Part shown: piece after piece, positions 23,133 to 32,090 of the stretch | Layout of the letters: the number at the start of each line of letters is the position of its first letter | Position numbering within the stretch: position 1 is the first letter of the stretch | Made by a program: the position numbers and the translations under genes | From: an uncultured Muribaculaceae bacterium | GTDB taxonomy: Bacteria > Bacteroidota > Bacteroidia > Bacteroidales > Muribaculaceae | DNA: 58,025 nucleotides | Assembly: GCA_910588065.1 (NCBI GenBank) | Contig: CAJUPZ010000018.1 | Coordinates: forward strand, 1 to 58,025 | Direction of reading: 5' to 3' | Notes under the pieces: model-generated | What the model was told of the DNA's origin: nothing | What the model saw: only the letters and a program-made list of their open reading frames with translations | Database searches by the model: none

Positions 23133-23136
23133 AGCC

Positions 23137-23538
23137 CTAAACATTCAGCAGAGTAAGCAGCTCGTCAACACGCCGGCGGGCGGTATCGTCAGCTCCGCTT
23201 TCCGGACTGTTTTTTATAATACGTTCCACAGCGTAGCCATAGCGCTCAAGCGAGCGGGCTACTGCAGCAGCGCTGCGGTGGTTGACTCTGAGATCCACAA
23301 CAATCTCGCCCGATTCGGTCACCTCCGAGGTCACATTCATGTTAAGCAGGCTCGCATCGCAGTCTTCAACGGCAAGGGCAATCCTTGAAGCCGAGAAGTC
23401 GTTTCTGAAGCAACGCACGCTAAGTTCGGCGCTCTCTTCAAGCTCGGGAAAAAGTCTTGAAGGGTGGTGGTCGGTGCAAAAACTCAACTGGCTGAAATCA
23501 GGCGAATTGACAAATGATATGTTATCTTTTGGGGTCAA
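23137..23538 (-). CDS. ACT-like regulatory domain protein (relic of a CBS-ACT protein?)
   Basis: A 133-residue protein. The segment from about 25 to 115, with FRNDFSASRIALAVEDCDASLL and VVDLRVNHRSAAAVARSLERYGY, follows the beta-alpha-beta pattern of the ACT-like half found at the C-terminus of Bacteroides CBS-domain proteins that stand beside nadK and pdxJ. The two CBS motifs that normally occupy the first half are absent, and only 133 bases separate the gene from pdxJ, so they are not encoded nearby. It may therefore be a shortened but working sensor. It shares a transcript with nadK. Confidence 0.6.
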   Translation of the reverse strand: MTPKDNISFVNSPDFSQLSFCTDHHPSRLFPELEESAELSVRCFRNDFSASRIALAVEDCDASLLNMNVTSEVTESGEIVVDLRVNHRSAAAVARSLERYGYAVERIIKNSPESGADDTARRRVDELLTLLNV

Positions 23539-23590
23539 ATCTTTATTATGTGATTAATTCTGACTATTTTTGTGGTCGCTTTGAGAGCTG

Positions 23591-23598
23591 CAAAAGTA
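23591..23598 (-). promoter_or_regulatory. -7 box for the ACT-nadK-ygjP operon
   Basis: The minus strand reads TACTTTTG (TAnnTTTG), 52 bases upstream of the ACT-like gene. No good TTTG element is seen at the right distance. It is divergent from pdxJ. Confidence 0.5.
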
Positions 23599-23671
23599 AG
23601 GAAAAAAAATCAGATTTCCTTATTTATATAACATAGCGGCGATTGAAGTGGTTTTTTGAAGACTGTATAGA

Positions 23672-24391
23672 ATGACAAATTTAAGCGTAAATATCAACAA
23701 AGTCGCCACCCTGCGCAACGCCCGTGGTGAAAATGTGCCTGATGTGCAGAAGTTCGCCGTAGACTGCGAGGCGTTCGGTGCCAACGGCATTACCGTTCAC
23801 CCCAGGCCTGACGAGCGTCATATCCGCCGCTCGGATGTGTTACTGCTCCGCCCGTTGGTAAAGACCGAATTCAACATCGAGGGCTACCCTTCGCCTGAAT
23901 TCATGGACCTGGTGCTGAAGGTGAAGCCGGAGCAGGTGACACTTGTGCCTGACGCGCCCGACTCCATCACCTCAAATGCCGGCTGGAATGTGGTGGAGAA
24001 TATTGATTTTCTAACAGAGACGGTGGAGAAACTCCGTGAGGCCGGCATTCGCACATCCATATTCGTAGACACGTCGGTTGACAACATACGCATGGCTGCA
24101 AAAGCGGGAGCTGACAGGGTTGAGCTATTCACCAAGCCGTACGCCGACAATTACAGCACTGACCCCGAAGGTGCGGTTGCCCCCTTTATCGAGGCGAGCA
24201 ACGCTGCCCACAAATGTGGCCTCGGAGTCAATGCAGGCCATGATCTCAGTCTGCAAAACCTGAGATTCTTCCACGACAATGTGCCTTATCTTGATGAAGT
24301 GTCCATAGGCCATGCAATTATTGCCGATGCACTTTACATGGGCATTGAAAATGCCATCAAGGCGTACAAAGATTGTCTCAACAAAGAATAA
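23672..24391 (+). CDS. pdxJ: Pyridoxine 5'-phosphate synthase
   Basis: Makes pyridoxine 5'-phosphate from 1-deoxyxylulose 5-phosphate and 3-amino-2-oxopropyl phosphate, the closing step of DXP-dependent vitamin B6 synthesis. The 239-residue TIM barrel begins LSVNINKVATLRNARG, has the phosphate-binding HPRPDERHI (about 42-50), an internal DTSVDNIRMAAKAGADRVELFT and the C-terminal NAGHDLSLQN. Length and catalytic His and Glu residues fit the family. It precedes the exbB gene by 29 bases and may share its transcript. Confidence 0.96.
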   Translation: MTNLSVNINKVATLRNARGENVPDVQKFAVDCEAFGANGITVHPRPDERHIRRSDVLLLRPLVKTEFNIEGYPSPEFMDLVLKVKPEQVTLVPDAPDSITSNAGWNVVENIDFLTETVEKLREAGIRTSIFVDTSVDNIRMAAKAGADRVELFTKPYADNYSTDPEGAVAPFIEASNAAHKCGLGVNAGHDLSLQNLRFFHDNVPYLDEVSIGHAIIADALYMGIENAIKAYKDCLNKE

Positions 24392-24420
24392 TACACCTTA
24401 TTATATTATATATTACTGCA

Positions 24421-25164
24421 ATGAATCCATTATCCGCAATATTTGCTCAGGTAACCACCGCGGCCGTTGACTCAGTAGCCGGTACCGACACTGTGGCTGT
24501 AGCCTCCATGCTCACAGAAACAGCATCCAAACCTGCCGTTCAGGAACTGTCAGTGTGGCAGCTGTGCCTCGAAGGGGGGTGGGTGATGATTCCGCTCGCA
24601 ATTCTCGCAATCATTGCAATATACGTGTTTGTGGAGCGGGCTATAGTCATACGCAATGCCGCCAGAGAGGACACCTCGTTCATGCAACGCATAAAAGCAT
24701 ATATTCACGAAGGTGAACTGGAGAGCGCGCAAAATCTGTGCCGTCAGACAAACACCCCTTATGCCCGGCTTATCGCCAAAGGCATATCACGCATCGGGCG
24801 TCCCATGAACGATGTGCTTGTGGCAATTGAAAATACCGGAAATATAGAGGTGGCCACACTTGGCAAGAGCCTTCCTTGGCTTGCGACAACTGCCGCCGGT
24901 GCGCCTATGATAGGCTTTCTCGGCACTGTAATCGGCATGGTGCAGGCATTCTACAATCTTGCAAGTGCAGGCAGCAGCGCCAACATTGATATTCTTGCAG
25001 GCGGTATCTATGAAGCGTTGGTAACAACCGTCGCCGGTCTTATTGTAGGTATCCTCGCGCTGTTTGCTTACAACTACCTTGTTGCCAGAATCAACGGTGT
25101 GATGAACAACCTTGAGTGCAAAACCATGGAATTCATGGACCTGCTCAACGAACCCGCTAAATAA
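24421..25164 (+). CDS. exbB: ExbB/TolQ/MotA-type proton channel protein
   Basis: A 247-residue inner-membrane protein, starting at 24,421 (an earlier in-frame start overlaps pdxJ). It has a leader-like N-terminus, a membrane segment at about 55-80, and two further segments in LATTAAGAPMIGFLGTVIGM and ALVTTVAGLIVGILALFAY, the signature pair of the family. With ExbD it harvests the proton gradient for TonB. The exbD gene starts 14 bases later. Confidence 0.9.
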   Translation: MNPLSAIFAQVTTAAVDSVAGTDTVAVASMLTETASKPAVQELSVWQLCLEGGWVMIPLAILAIIAIYVFVERAIVIRNAAREDTSFMQRIKAYIHEGELESAQNLCRQTNTPYARLIAKGISRIGRPMNDVLVAIENTGNIEVATLGKSLPWLATTAAGAPMIGFLGTVIGMVQAFYNLASAGSSANIDILAGGIYEALVTTVAGLIVGILALFAYNYLVARINGVMNNLECKTMEFMDLLNEPAK

Positions 25165-25178
25165 TACCCCCACCGGAT

Positions 25179-25613
25179 ATGGCTCTTAAACGACAGTATG
25201 ACATGACGTCGCTATTTTCAATGGCGTCAATGACAGATGTTATCTTTCTGCTGCTGATTTTCTTCATGGTGACATCGACATTCGTCTTTCCCACCGCCCT
25301 GGAAATCAACTTGCCGCAGAGTTCCGAGCAGACCGCGCTCAAACCCACCACCCGTCTGTATATAGACAAAGAGTCGGTGATATACGCCTCGTTCAGTGAC
25401 AGCGAACCGCAGCCGATGGCTGATGAAAATCAGCTGCTCGGCTTTCTTCAGCTTATCCAGCGCGAAAATCCGCAGGATGTGATTGCTATATACGCCGATG
25501 AGAGTGTGACATACAAACGCCTTGTGGAAGTGCTTGACTTGGGTGCTCGAAACGGGCTGAAAATGGTGCTTGCAACCAAACCCGCTCCATCCTCCGCAAA
25601 ACCCTCCAAGTAA
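25179..25613 (+). CDS. exbD: ExbD/TolR-type protein
   Basis: A 144-residue protein with one membrane segment (about 17-38) containing the conserved proton-carrying Asp in SMTDVIFLLLIFFM, then a periplasmic domain ending in a Pro- and Lys-rich tail. In the family this Asp is essential for TonB energisation. It lies between exbB and the tonB-like gene. Confidence 0.9.
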   Translation: MALKRQYDMTSLFSMASMTDVIFLLLIFFMVTSTFVFPTALEINLPQSSEQTALKPTTRLYIDKESVIYASFSDSEPQPMADENQLLGFLQLIQRENPQDVIAIYADESVTYKRLVEVLDLGARNGLKMVLATKPAPSSAKPSK

Positions 25614-25621
25614 TCAAGACG

Positions 25622-26416
25622 ATGGATTTCAGCAAGCGGGCTAAGATAATTTCAGCAACGGTGACGGCTGTGGTGACAGTGGCGGTGATAATGCTGCTGC
25701 TCATGCTCTATCTGCGTTCCACAGCCGACGAGCCTCGGATATGGCCCCCTGAAGACACCTCCGAGCTGCTGCTTGCCGGCGAATTTGTGCAATATGGAGA
25801 TGTGCCTCGGCCCGACCTTTCAGATAACAAACCGGCCGAACAGGCAGAGGCTGAACCCGCCGAGCCGTCCGAGGATATCAAGGATGCCGGCACCCCCGCT
25901 CCGGATCCCGCTCCGGTGTTGTCAAGCAAAGTGGAGTCACCGGTAAAGGTCAAGGAGACACCTAAACCGGAGAAAACCGGTCCCACAAAAGAGGAGTTGG
26001 CCGAAATGGAGCGTGTTAAGAAAGAGAAGGAGGCCGCAAAGAAAATCAGCTCAAGGGTGAAATTCGGCGGCACATCCACCTCCGCGTCATCACAGGAGGG
26101 CGGCAAAAGCGGCTCTCCCAACGGCAATGCCACTGCCGGAGCACTCAAAGGTCAGCCCGGTGCGCAGCTTAAGGGGCGCACACTCTCATCTTGGAGCATG
26201 CCTTCAGCCACTGCCATCGGCATGATTAAGATACGTGTGAGGGTAGGGCGCAACGGCAAAGTTATTGCAAGTGAATACTATCAGGGCACAGGTCCGGTGG
26301 CTTCTATAGAGGCAGCGCGCCGCAGCTGCGAGCAGGCTGCTCTCCGCTCAACATTTTCTGTAGATAACGATGCGGAAGCGGAGCAGGTAGGCTATATAAG
26401 CTACAAGTTTGAATAA
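25622..26416 (+). CDS. tonB: TonB-like energy-transducing protein
   Basis: A 264-residue protein with one membrane segment (about 8-34), a long Pro-, Glu- and Ala-rich spacer (about 50-125) that can span the periplasm, a charged coiled-coil-like part and a C-terminal domain with IKIRVRVGRNGKVIASEYYQG. It would pass energy to outer-membrane transporters. Divergent C-terminal TonB domains are common in Bacteroidetes, so the name rests partly on the exbB-exbD neighbours. It starts eight bases after exbD and closes the operon. Confidence 0.82.
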   Translation: MDFSKRAKIISATVTAVVTVAVIMLLLMLYLRSTADEPRIWPPEDTSELLLAGEFVQYGDVPRPDLSDNKPAEQAEAEPAEPSEDIKDAGTPAPDPAPVLSSKVESPVKVKETPKPEKTGPTKEELAEMERVKKEKEAAKKISSRVKFGGTSTSASSQEGGKSGSPNGNATAGALKGQPGAQLKGRTLSSWSMPSATAIGMIKIRVRVGRNGKVIASEYYQGTGPVASIEAARRSCEQAALRSTFSVDNDAEAEQVGYISYKFE

Positions 26417-26520
26417 CCCCTGCGCCGCATAAACCTTTGTACTCATATTTTGTAGATTGTTAACGTATTAGGGCTCCGGATTGCTTTTGTCTATAATTGA
26501 CGGTAGGATTGCTATTTTAG

Positions 26521-26552
26521 TTGCAAAGGACTGTCGGTTATAAGTACTTTTG
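26521..26552 (+). promoter_or_regulatory. Promoter of the tolC-macAB-lytS-lytTR operon
   Basis: TTG at 26,521-26,523, then 21 bases, then TACTTTTG at 26,545-26,552: a full Bacteroides-type promoter 21 bases before the ATG at 26,574. Confidence 0.7.
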
Positions 26553-26573
26553 CCGAAAACAATTGAATCGGAT

Positions 26574-27872
26574 ATGAACAAAGCAACTTTTGCCTCTATT
26601 CTGCTGGTAGCTTCCTCGCTGCCCCTTGCCGCGCAGGAGATATGGAGCTACGACAGATGCGTGCAATATGCAAAGGAGAATAATATTTCTCTGCAGCAAA
26701 CCCGTCTGAGCGCCGAAATGTCAATGCTCAATCTCGAATCTGCCAGGGCTCAATGGCAGCCATCTCTGTCATTCTCCACCACTCAGGGACTTACAAACAC
26801 CCCTTGGGTAGAGCGTGGCGACAAAACAGTCTATGGCAGCAATTACGGTCTGAACGCCGGGTGGACTGTATGGAATGGCGGCGAGCGTCAGGCAACAATC
26901 AAGCAGCGCAAGGTGCAGGCCGAAGCGGCAGGTGTGACCGCCGAGGGGCTGGAGACATCGCTCGAGCAGGATTTACTGCAGATTTACATCAATCTCCTTT
27001 ATTCGCGCGAGGCCATAGAAATCAACAAGGAGGCCTCCCTGCTCAGCGAAGCCCAGCAGGCCAGGGCCAGACAACTTATGGAGAGCGGCAAGATATCGCG
27101 GGTGGAGTATTCGCAGATTGCGGCTCAGGCAGAGCAGGACAAGTACTCCGTTGTTAACGCCGAAGGCAATTATGCCTCACAGTGCACCGAGCTGAAGCGC
27201 CTGCTGGAGCTTGGAATAGAACAAGGTGTTGAGCCTCTGGAGGTTGACTGGACCCGAGATGAGGTGCTTGCCCCCCTTGCTCCGCTTGACGAAAGCTACC
27301 GCATGGCGCTCATTGCCGACAATCAGCTCAAGGCCGCATCCCTGCAGGCCGAGGCGGCCAAGCTCGGCGAGCGTGTTGCAAAATCATCCGGACTGCCGCA
27401 GATAAGCCTGAATGCAGGTGTCGGAACAACATACTACGCTCCCGGAGGCGCGTTTGGAACACAGCTCAAAAGAGGATTCAACGAAAACATTGGCCTTACC
27501 CTGAGCATCCCCATCCTTGACCAGAAGAAAACCAAAATAGCAGTTGCCCAGGCAAAGGTATCGGCTCTTGACGCCGATCTGACCCGCGAGGCACGGCAGA
27601 CAACCATCGGCCGCGAAATAGAGGCTCTGTACACCGATGTGCGCAGCGCGCAGGCCCGTTACGAGGCCGGTGAAAAGCAGGTTGAGGCTGCCGCTCTCAG
27701 CAATGACCTTGTGAACGAGCGTTTTAACCTCGGACTTGTCAATGCGGTGGAACTCCTTACTGCCCACAATGCCCTCACAGCTGCCAAACGCGAGCTGACC
27801 CAGGCAAAATTCATGACCATGCTCGGCAAAAAGAGTATTGAAATTTACAGAACCAATCACACAACATTATAA
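26574..27872 (+). CDS. TolC-family outer-membrane efflux protein
   Basis: A 432-residue protein with a signal peptide (MNKATFASILLVASSLPLAAQ). Two related halves of about 200 residues alternate helical and beta segments, as in TolC, with repeated QARARQLMESGKISRVEY and NERFNLGLVNAVELLTAHN signatures. An upstream TTG start at 26,550 is possible but unlikely. It forms the outer-membrane channel for the MacAB-like pump encoded next; the macA start codon overlaps the tolC stop by one base. Confidence 0.92.
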   Translation: MNKATFASILLVASSLPLAAQEIWSYDRCVQYAKENNISLQQTRLSAEMSMLNLESARAQWQPSLSFSTTQGLTNTPWVERGDKTVYGSNYGLNAGWTVWNGGERQATIKQRKVQAEAAGVTAEGLETSLEQDLLQIYINLLYSREAIEINKEASLLSEAQQARARQLMESGKISRVEYSQIAAQAEQDKYSVVNAEGNYASQCTELKRLLELGIEQGVEPLEVDWTRDEVLAPLAPLDESYRMALIADNQLKAASLQAEAAKLGERVAKSSGLPQISLNAGVGTTYYAPGGAFGTQLKRGFNENIGLTLSIPILDQKKTKIAVAQAKVSALDADLTREARQTTIGREIEALYTDVRSAQARYEAGEKQVEAAALSNDLVNERFNLGLVNAVELLTAHNALTAAKRELTQAKFMTMLGKKSIEIYRTNHTTL

Positions 27873-29038
27873 TGATGAAACACCTCTCAATTTCAATAGC
27901 CATCGCAGCAGCCGCCTGCCTGTGCGCCTGCTCCGGTAAAAAGGAGGTGCGGCTTGAAACAGCAACCGCATCGCTCGGCGAAATTTCCAAGACTGTGACT
28001 GCAACAGGCACAGTGGAATCCAAAACCCAGGTGGATGTCGGCACCCAGGTTACCGGTATCATCGCCGAGCTCTATGCCGACTATAATTCGATTGTGAAGA
28101 AAGGCGAGCTCATAGCCGAGATTGAAAAGACTCTGCTTGAGAGCGAGCTGCGCAGCGCCGATGCAAACATGGAGTCAGCGCGCCTTACATACCAGTATAA
28201 TAAAACCAACTATGAGCGCGACAAGCAGCTTCATGACCGTCAGCTGATAAGCGATTACGAATTTGAAACCAGCCGAAAGGAATATGAAGTGTCGAAAACT
28301 GCTTACCAGAAAACTCAGGCGGATCGCGTGCGAGCTGCCAAAAACCTTAATTACGCCGAGATTTATTCGCCTATAGACGGTATTGTCATATCCCGCGAGG
28401 TAGAGGTGGGACAGACCGTGGTATCAAGCATGAATGTTGCCAATCTGTTTGTAATCGCTGACCTTGAGAATATGCGGGTGATTGCGGATGTCGATGAGGC
28501 AGACATAGGTCAGGTGCGTGTAGGGCAGAAGGCGCGGTTCACTGTCAGCGCTTATCCTGATGATGTGTTCAGCGGCACAGTGACAGAGGTACGCCTCAAT
28601 CCCACCACAACCAACAATGTCGTGACCTACGAAGTGGTTGTTGATGCCCCCAATCAGGATATGAAGCTGATACCCGGACTCACTGCCGAGATAACTATAT
28701 TCACTGTTCAGGAAAAGGATGTGCTCACCATTCCGCAGAAAGCACTTCATTTCACACCCCACGATTATCCCGACTCCCCGTCGCTGCCTGTGGCTGAAGA
28801 GGCACCGGAAGCTGCTCCCGGCACAAAACGCGTGTGGGTAAAGGATGGTAACAAGCTTATTGCCAAGGATGTGACTGTGGGAGAATCTTCCGGAAGCATG
28901 ATTGTGGTGAAATCCGGTATTACAGCCGGCTCGGAAGTGGCTATCGGCTATGAAGTGGCTGAAAATGAACCGAGTGCGTCCGGCGATGATGCCGAGAGGA
29001 GCCCCTTTGCACCCAAACCGCCCCAGCGCAAGAAATAA
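27872..29038 (+). CDS. macA: MacA-like periplasmic adaptor (HlyD family)
   Basis: A 388-residue lipoprotein (lipobox LCACSG near residue 20). The lipoyl-like motif VDVGTQVTGIIAELYADYN, a helical hairpin (about 85-150), the second lipoyl half YSPIDGIVISREVEVGQTV and a beta-barrel domain follow in family order. It connects the TolC channel to the ABC transporter. A Pro-rich loop near 292-310 and a disordered Ser-Pro tail are mild departures. Confidence 0.93.
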   Translation: MMKHLSISIAIAAAACLCACSGKKEVRLETATASLGEISKTVTATGTVESKTQVDVGTQVTGIIAELYADYNSIVKKGELIAEIEKTLLESELRSADANMESARLTYQYNKTNYERDKQLHDRQLISDYEFETSRKEYEVSKTAYQKTQADRVRAAKNLNYAEIYSPIDGIVISREVEVGQTVVSSMNVANLFVIADLENMRVIADVDEADIGQVRVGQKARFTVSAYPDDVFSGTVTEVRLNPTTTNNVVTYEVVVDAPNQDMKLIPGLTAEITIFTVQEKDVLTIPQKALHFTPHDYPDSPSLPVAEEAPEAAPGTKRVWVKDGNKLIAKDVTVGESSGSMIVVKSGITAGSEVAIGYEVAENEPSASGDDAERSPFAPKPPQRKK

Positions 29039-29044
29039 CGCACC

Positions 29045-29791
29045 ATGAGCGATAAGAGAGAAATTATCAAGGTCACTGACCTGCGGCGTGAGTTCATTGT
29101 CGGTGGCGAAAAGGTCAAAGCACTGCGTGGTGTGTCGTTCACTATCCGCGAGGGGGAGTTTGTTACCATCATGGGCACCTCCGGCTCAGGCAAGTCAACA
29201 CTCCTTAATATATTAGGGTGTCTGGACACTCCTACTTCCGGTGAGTATGTGCTTGACGGCGCAAGTGTGCGCACTATGAGCAAGGACAAGCGTGCGACGC
29301 TGCGCAACCGCAAAATCGGCTTTGTGTTTCAAAACTACAACCTGCTGCCGAAAACAACCGCTGTTGAAAATGTGGAGCTGCCGCTGCTCTATAACCCTGC
29401 GATAAAGCCAAAGCAGCGTCGCGAAATGGCTATCGCCGCCCTTGATGCTGTAGGTCTTGCCGACCGCCATGAGCACAAAAGCAACCAGATGAGCGGTGGC
29501 CAGCAGCAGCGTGTCGCTATCGCGAGGGCTCTGGTCAACGACCCGGTGCTGATTCTTGCGGATGAGGCTACCGGCAATCTCGACACACGCACATCATTCA
29601 GCATCCTCGTGCTGTTTCAGCAGCTCCATGCAAGAGGGAGGACAATCATTTTTGTCACACACAATCCGGACCTCGCCGCTTATTCCTCGCGCAACATCGT
29701 GCTCCGCGACGGCAAGGTGATTTCCGATACCGAAAATCCCTCTCCCGCATCAGCCAAAGAGATGTTTGATTCGCTTCCCGTTCCCGACTAA
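29045..29791 (+). CDS. macB: MacB-type ABC transporter ATP-binding protein
   Basis: A 248-residue ATPase with Walker A GTSGSGKST (about 43-51), signature MSGGQQQRVAIARAL (about 149-163), Walker B LILADEATGNLD and H-loop FVTHNP. It belongs to the lolD/macB group. In this operon the ATPase and permease are separate genes, whereas E. coli MacB is a fusion. It is six bases after macA and 12 bases before the permease. Confidence 0.95.
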   Translation: MSDKREIIKVTDLRREFIVGGEKVKALRGVSFTIREGEFVTIMGTSGSGKSTLLNILGCLDTPTSGEYVLDGASVRTMSKDKRATLRNRKIGFVFQNYNLLPKTTAVENVELPLLYNPAIKPKQRREMAIAALDAVGLADRHEHKSNQMSGGQQQRVAIARALVNDPVLILADEATGNLDTRTSFSILVLFQQLHARGRTIIFVTHNPDLAAYSSRNIVLRDGKVISDTENPSPASAKEMFDSLPVPD

Positions 29792-29803
29792 TACATTCTC
29801 ACC

Positions 29804-31024
29804 ATGAATATAGCAAATCTACTAAAAATAGCATTCAAGGCGCTGAATAATAATAAATTGAGATGCTTTCTCACCATGCTCGGCATTATAATCGGAGTGG
29901 GATCGGTCATAACGATGCTCGCTATTGGCCAGGGCTCGAAGGACAGCATCAAGGCCCAGATTTCAGAGATGGGCTCAAATATGATCATGATTCACCCCGG
30001 CGGTGACCGCAGGGGTGGTGTGAGACAGAGCGCCGATGATATGCAGACACTTAAAATGGCAGACTATGAGGCGATTGCAACCGATGCGCCTTCTGTGTCA
30101 GCCGTGTCGCCGAGCGTCAATTCCGCAGGCCAGTTCATCAACGGCAACAACAACTGGCCCAGCTCGCTCTATGGCATCGCTCCGTCATATCTTGATATCC
30201 GCAAAGTCAAGGTGGCAGAAGGCGATATGTTCTCTGACCAGGATATCAAATCGGCCGCAAAGGTGTGCCTGCTCGGCAAAACAGTGGTGGACAATCTGTT
30301 TCCGGACGGCACCGACCCTGTTGGCAAAACCATACGTTTCAACAAAATACCGCTCACGGTAGTAGGTGTTCTTGAAGCAAAAGGCACCAACTCGATGGGT
30401 ATGGACCAGGATGATGTTGTGCTTGCGCCTTACACCACAGTGATGAAGCGTGTGCTTGCAATCGATTATATCCAGAGCCTGTTCGCCTCTGCCCTCAGTG
30501 AGGAGATGACAGATGACGCTATAGATGAGGTGACCGAAATATTGCGCACCAACCATAAGCTCGCCCCGGGAGCAGACGATGATTTTTCAATACGCTCGCA
30601 GCAGGAGCTCAGCCAGATGATGAATTCGACGTCTGACATGATGACTGTGCTTCTTGCTTGTATAGCCGGAATATCGCTTCTTGTGGGCGGCATAGGCATT
30701 ATGAACATAATGTATGTGAGTGTGACCGAGCGCACAAGGGAAATCGGCCTGCGCATGAGCATCGGGGCGCGGGGACGAGACATCCTTGCACAGTTTCTTA
30801 TCGAGGCTGTGATTATCAGTGTCAGCGGCGGCATCATCGGGGTGCTCCTCGGCGGCCTTGCATCATGGATTGTCAATGTGGCCGCGCATTGGCCGGTGAG
30901 CATCCAGCTGTATTCGGTTGTCCTTTCATTTGCAGTGTGCACGGTCACCGGGGTGTTCTTCGGCTGGTATCCGGCGCAGAAAGCGGCAAATCTTGATCCT
31001 ATTGAAGCTATAAGGTATGAGTAA
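29804..31024 (+). CDS. MacB-type ABC transporter permease
   Basis: A 406-residue protein with one membrane segment near 22-42 (FLTMLGIIIGVGSVITML), a large periplasmic domain (about 50-280) and three C-terminal segments around SLLVGGIGIMNIMYVSVTERTREIGLRMSIGARGRDI. The GxxxGIMNIM and REIGLRxxxGA motifs define the family. It would drive export through MacA and TolC. Its end overlaps lytS by eight bases (31,017-31,024), so the pump and the sensor are coupled. Confidence 0.95.
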   Translation: MNIANLLKIAFKALNNNKLRCFLTMLGIIIGVGSVITMLAIGQGSKDSIKAQISEMGSNMIMIHPGGDRRGGVRQSADDMQTLKMADYEAIATDAPSVSAVSPSVNSAGQFINGNNNWPSSLYGIAPSYLDIRKVKVAEGDMFSDQDIKSAAKVCLLGKTVVDNLFPDGTDPVGKTIRFNKIPLTVVGVLEAKGTNSMGMDQDDVVLAPYTTVMKRVLAIDYIQSLFASALSEEMTDDAIDEVTEILRTNHKLAPGADDDFSIRSQQELSQMMNSTSDMMTVLLACIAGISLLVGGIGIMNIMYVSVTERTREIGLRMSIGARGRDILAQFLIEAVIISVSGGIIGVLLGGLASWIVNVAAHWPVSIQLYSVVLSFAVCTVTGVFFGWYPAQKAANLDPIEAIRYE

Positions 31025-32090
31025 AAGGGTTATAAAAAGGTCAGGACGGCAGAGGGTGGTGATTTTTTCCACCCATCTGCTGTGTCTGATGATTTTGTTC
31101 GTGCTGCCGGAGGTGTTGCTCAACTACGGCAGGGAGCATGCTCACAATGACTTTATAACTTATGCCAAATCAACGGTTTTTGTCCTCACATTCTATGTGG
31201 AGTATTATGGAATCCTTGGCCGTGAGTACACACGTAAGACAGACTTATGGAGATTTATACTGAGCAATCTGCTCCTTATAATCGCCGCGATGACAGCTAT
31301 TTTCTGTATCATCAGGTTAGCGCCGTTTCCCGGAATTCACAGATTCGAGAATCCGGATCTTGTATTGCTCAGAAGAGCCTCGTTTCTGCTTAAGGAGCTA
31401 TGCATGATCATTCTCACAATATCGCTGGCGGTAGCCCTTAATATCAGCGACAGATGGCTCAAAACAGAGGCGGCGCGCAAGGAGGAGATGAGCGTCAGGC
31501 AGAAGCAGGAGCTTGTGGGGCTCCGCAATCAGCTCAATCCTCACTTTCTGTTCAACACCCTCAATTCCATTTATGCTCTCATAGAAATAAATCCCGCCAC
31601 TGCGCGCGATGCCGTTCATGAACTGAGCAAGTTGCTGAGATATGTGCTATATGAAAACCCATCTTTTGTAGAACTGGGCAAGGAAGCTGATTTCATTGAG
31701 CACTATGTAGCCTTGCAGCGTCTGAGGCTTCCGGTAAAAGCCGAGTTTTCCTTAGATGTCGATATCAATGGATGCAGTGATGCGCTTGTTCCGCCAATGC
31801 TGTTTGTAACGCTTGTTGAGAATGTGTTCAAACATGCCGATTTTTCAGCTCCGGCCAAACTGAGTCTGCTCGTAAGCGAAGGCAAAGCGATATGCACTAC
31901 GGAGAACAAACAAAAAAACTATGCTTCCGATCATGCCCCCGGCATAGGTCTGGCCAATCTGCAGCGTAGAATTGAACTGCTGTTCGGCTCCGATGCCTCT
32001 CTGGCCACATCTGAACTCAACGATTTTTTTACAGTAACCTTAACAGTGCCTCTAAAGCACAGACAGAACAATAATGATGGACTCTCTTAA
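31017..32090 (+). CDS. LytS-type sensor histidine kinase
   Basis: A 357-residue membrane kinase. Four hydrophobic segments occur in the first 145 residues, followed by a coiled-coil linker and the His_kinase domain with phosphorylated His in QLNPHFLFNTLNSIYALIE (about 170). The ATPase half has PPMLFVTLVENVFKH and GIGLANLQRRIELLFG. No extra sensor domain is visible, so the signal is likely sensed in the membrane. It overlaps the response-regulator gene by 17 bases. Confidence 0.93.
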   Translation: MSKRVIKRSGRQRVVIFSTHLLCLMILFVLPEVLLNYGREHAHNDFITYAKSTVFVLTFYVEYYGILGREYTRKTDLWRFILSNLLLIIAAMTAIFCIIRLAPFPGIHRFENPDLVLLRRASFLLKELCMIILTISLAVALNISDRWLKTEAARKEEMSVRQKQELVGLRNQLNPHFLFNTLNSIYALIEINPATARDAVHELSKLLRYVLYENPSFVELGKEADFIEHYVALQRLRLPVKAEFSLDVDINGCSDALVPPMLFVTLVENVFKHADFSAPAKLSLLVSEGKAICTTENKQKNYASDHAPGIGLANLQRRIELLFGSDASLATSELNDFFTVTLTVPLKHRQNNNDGLS

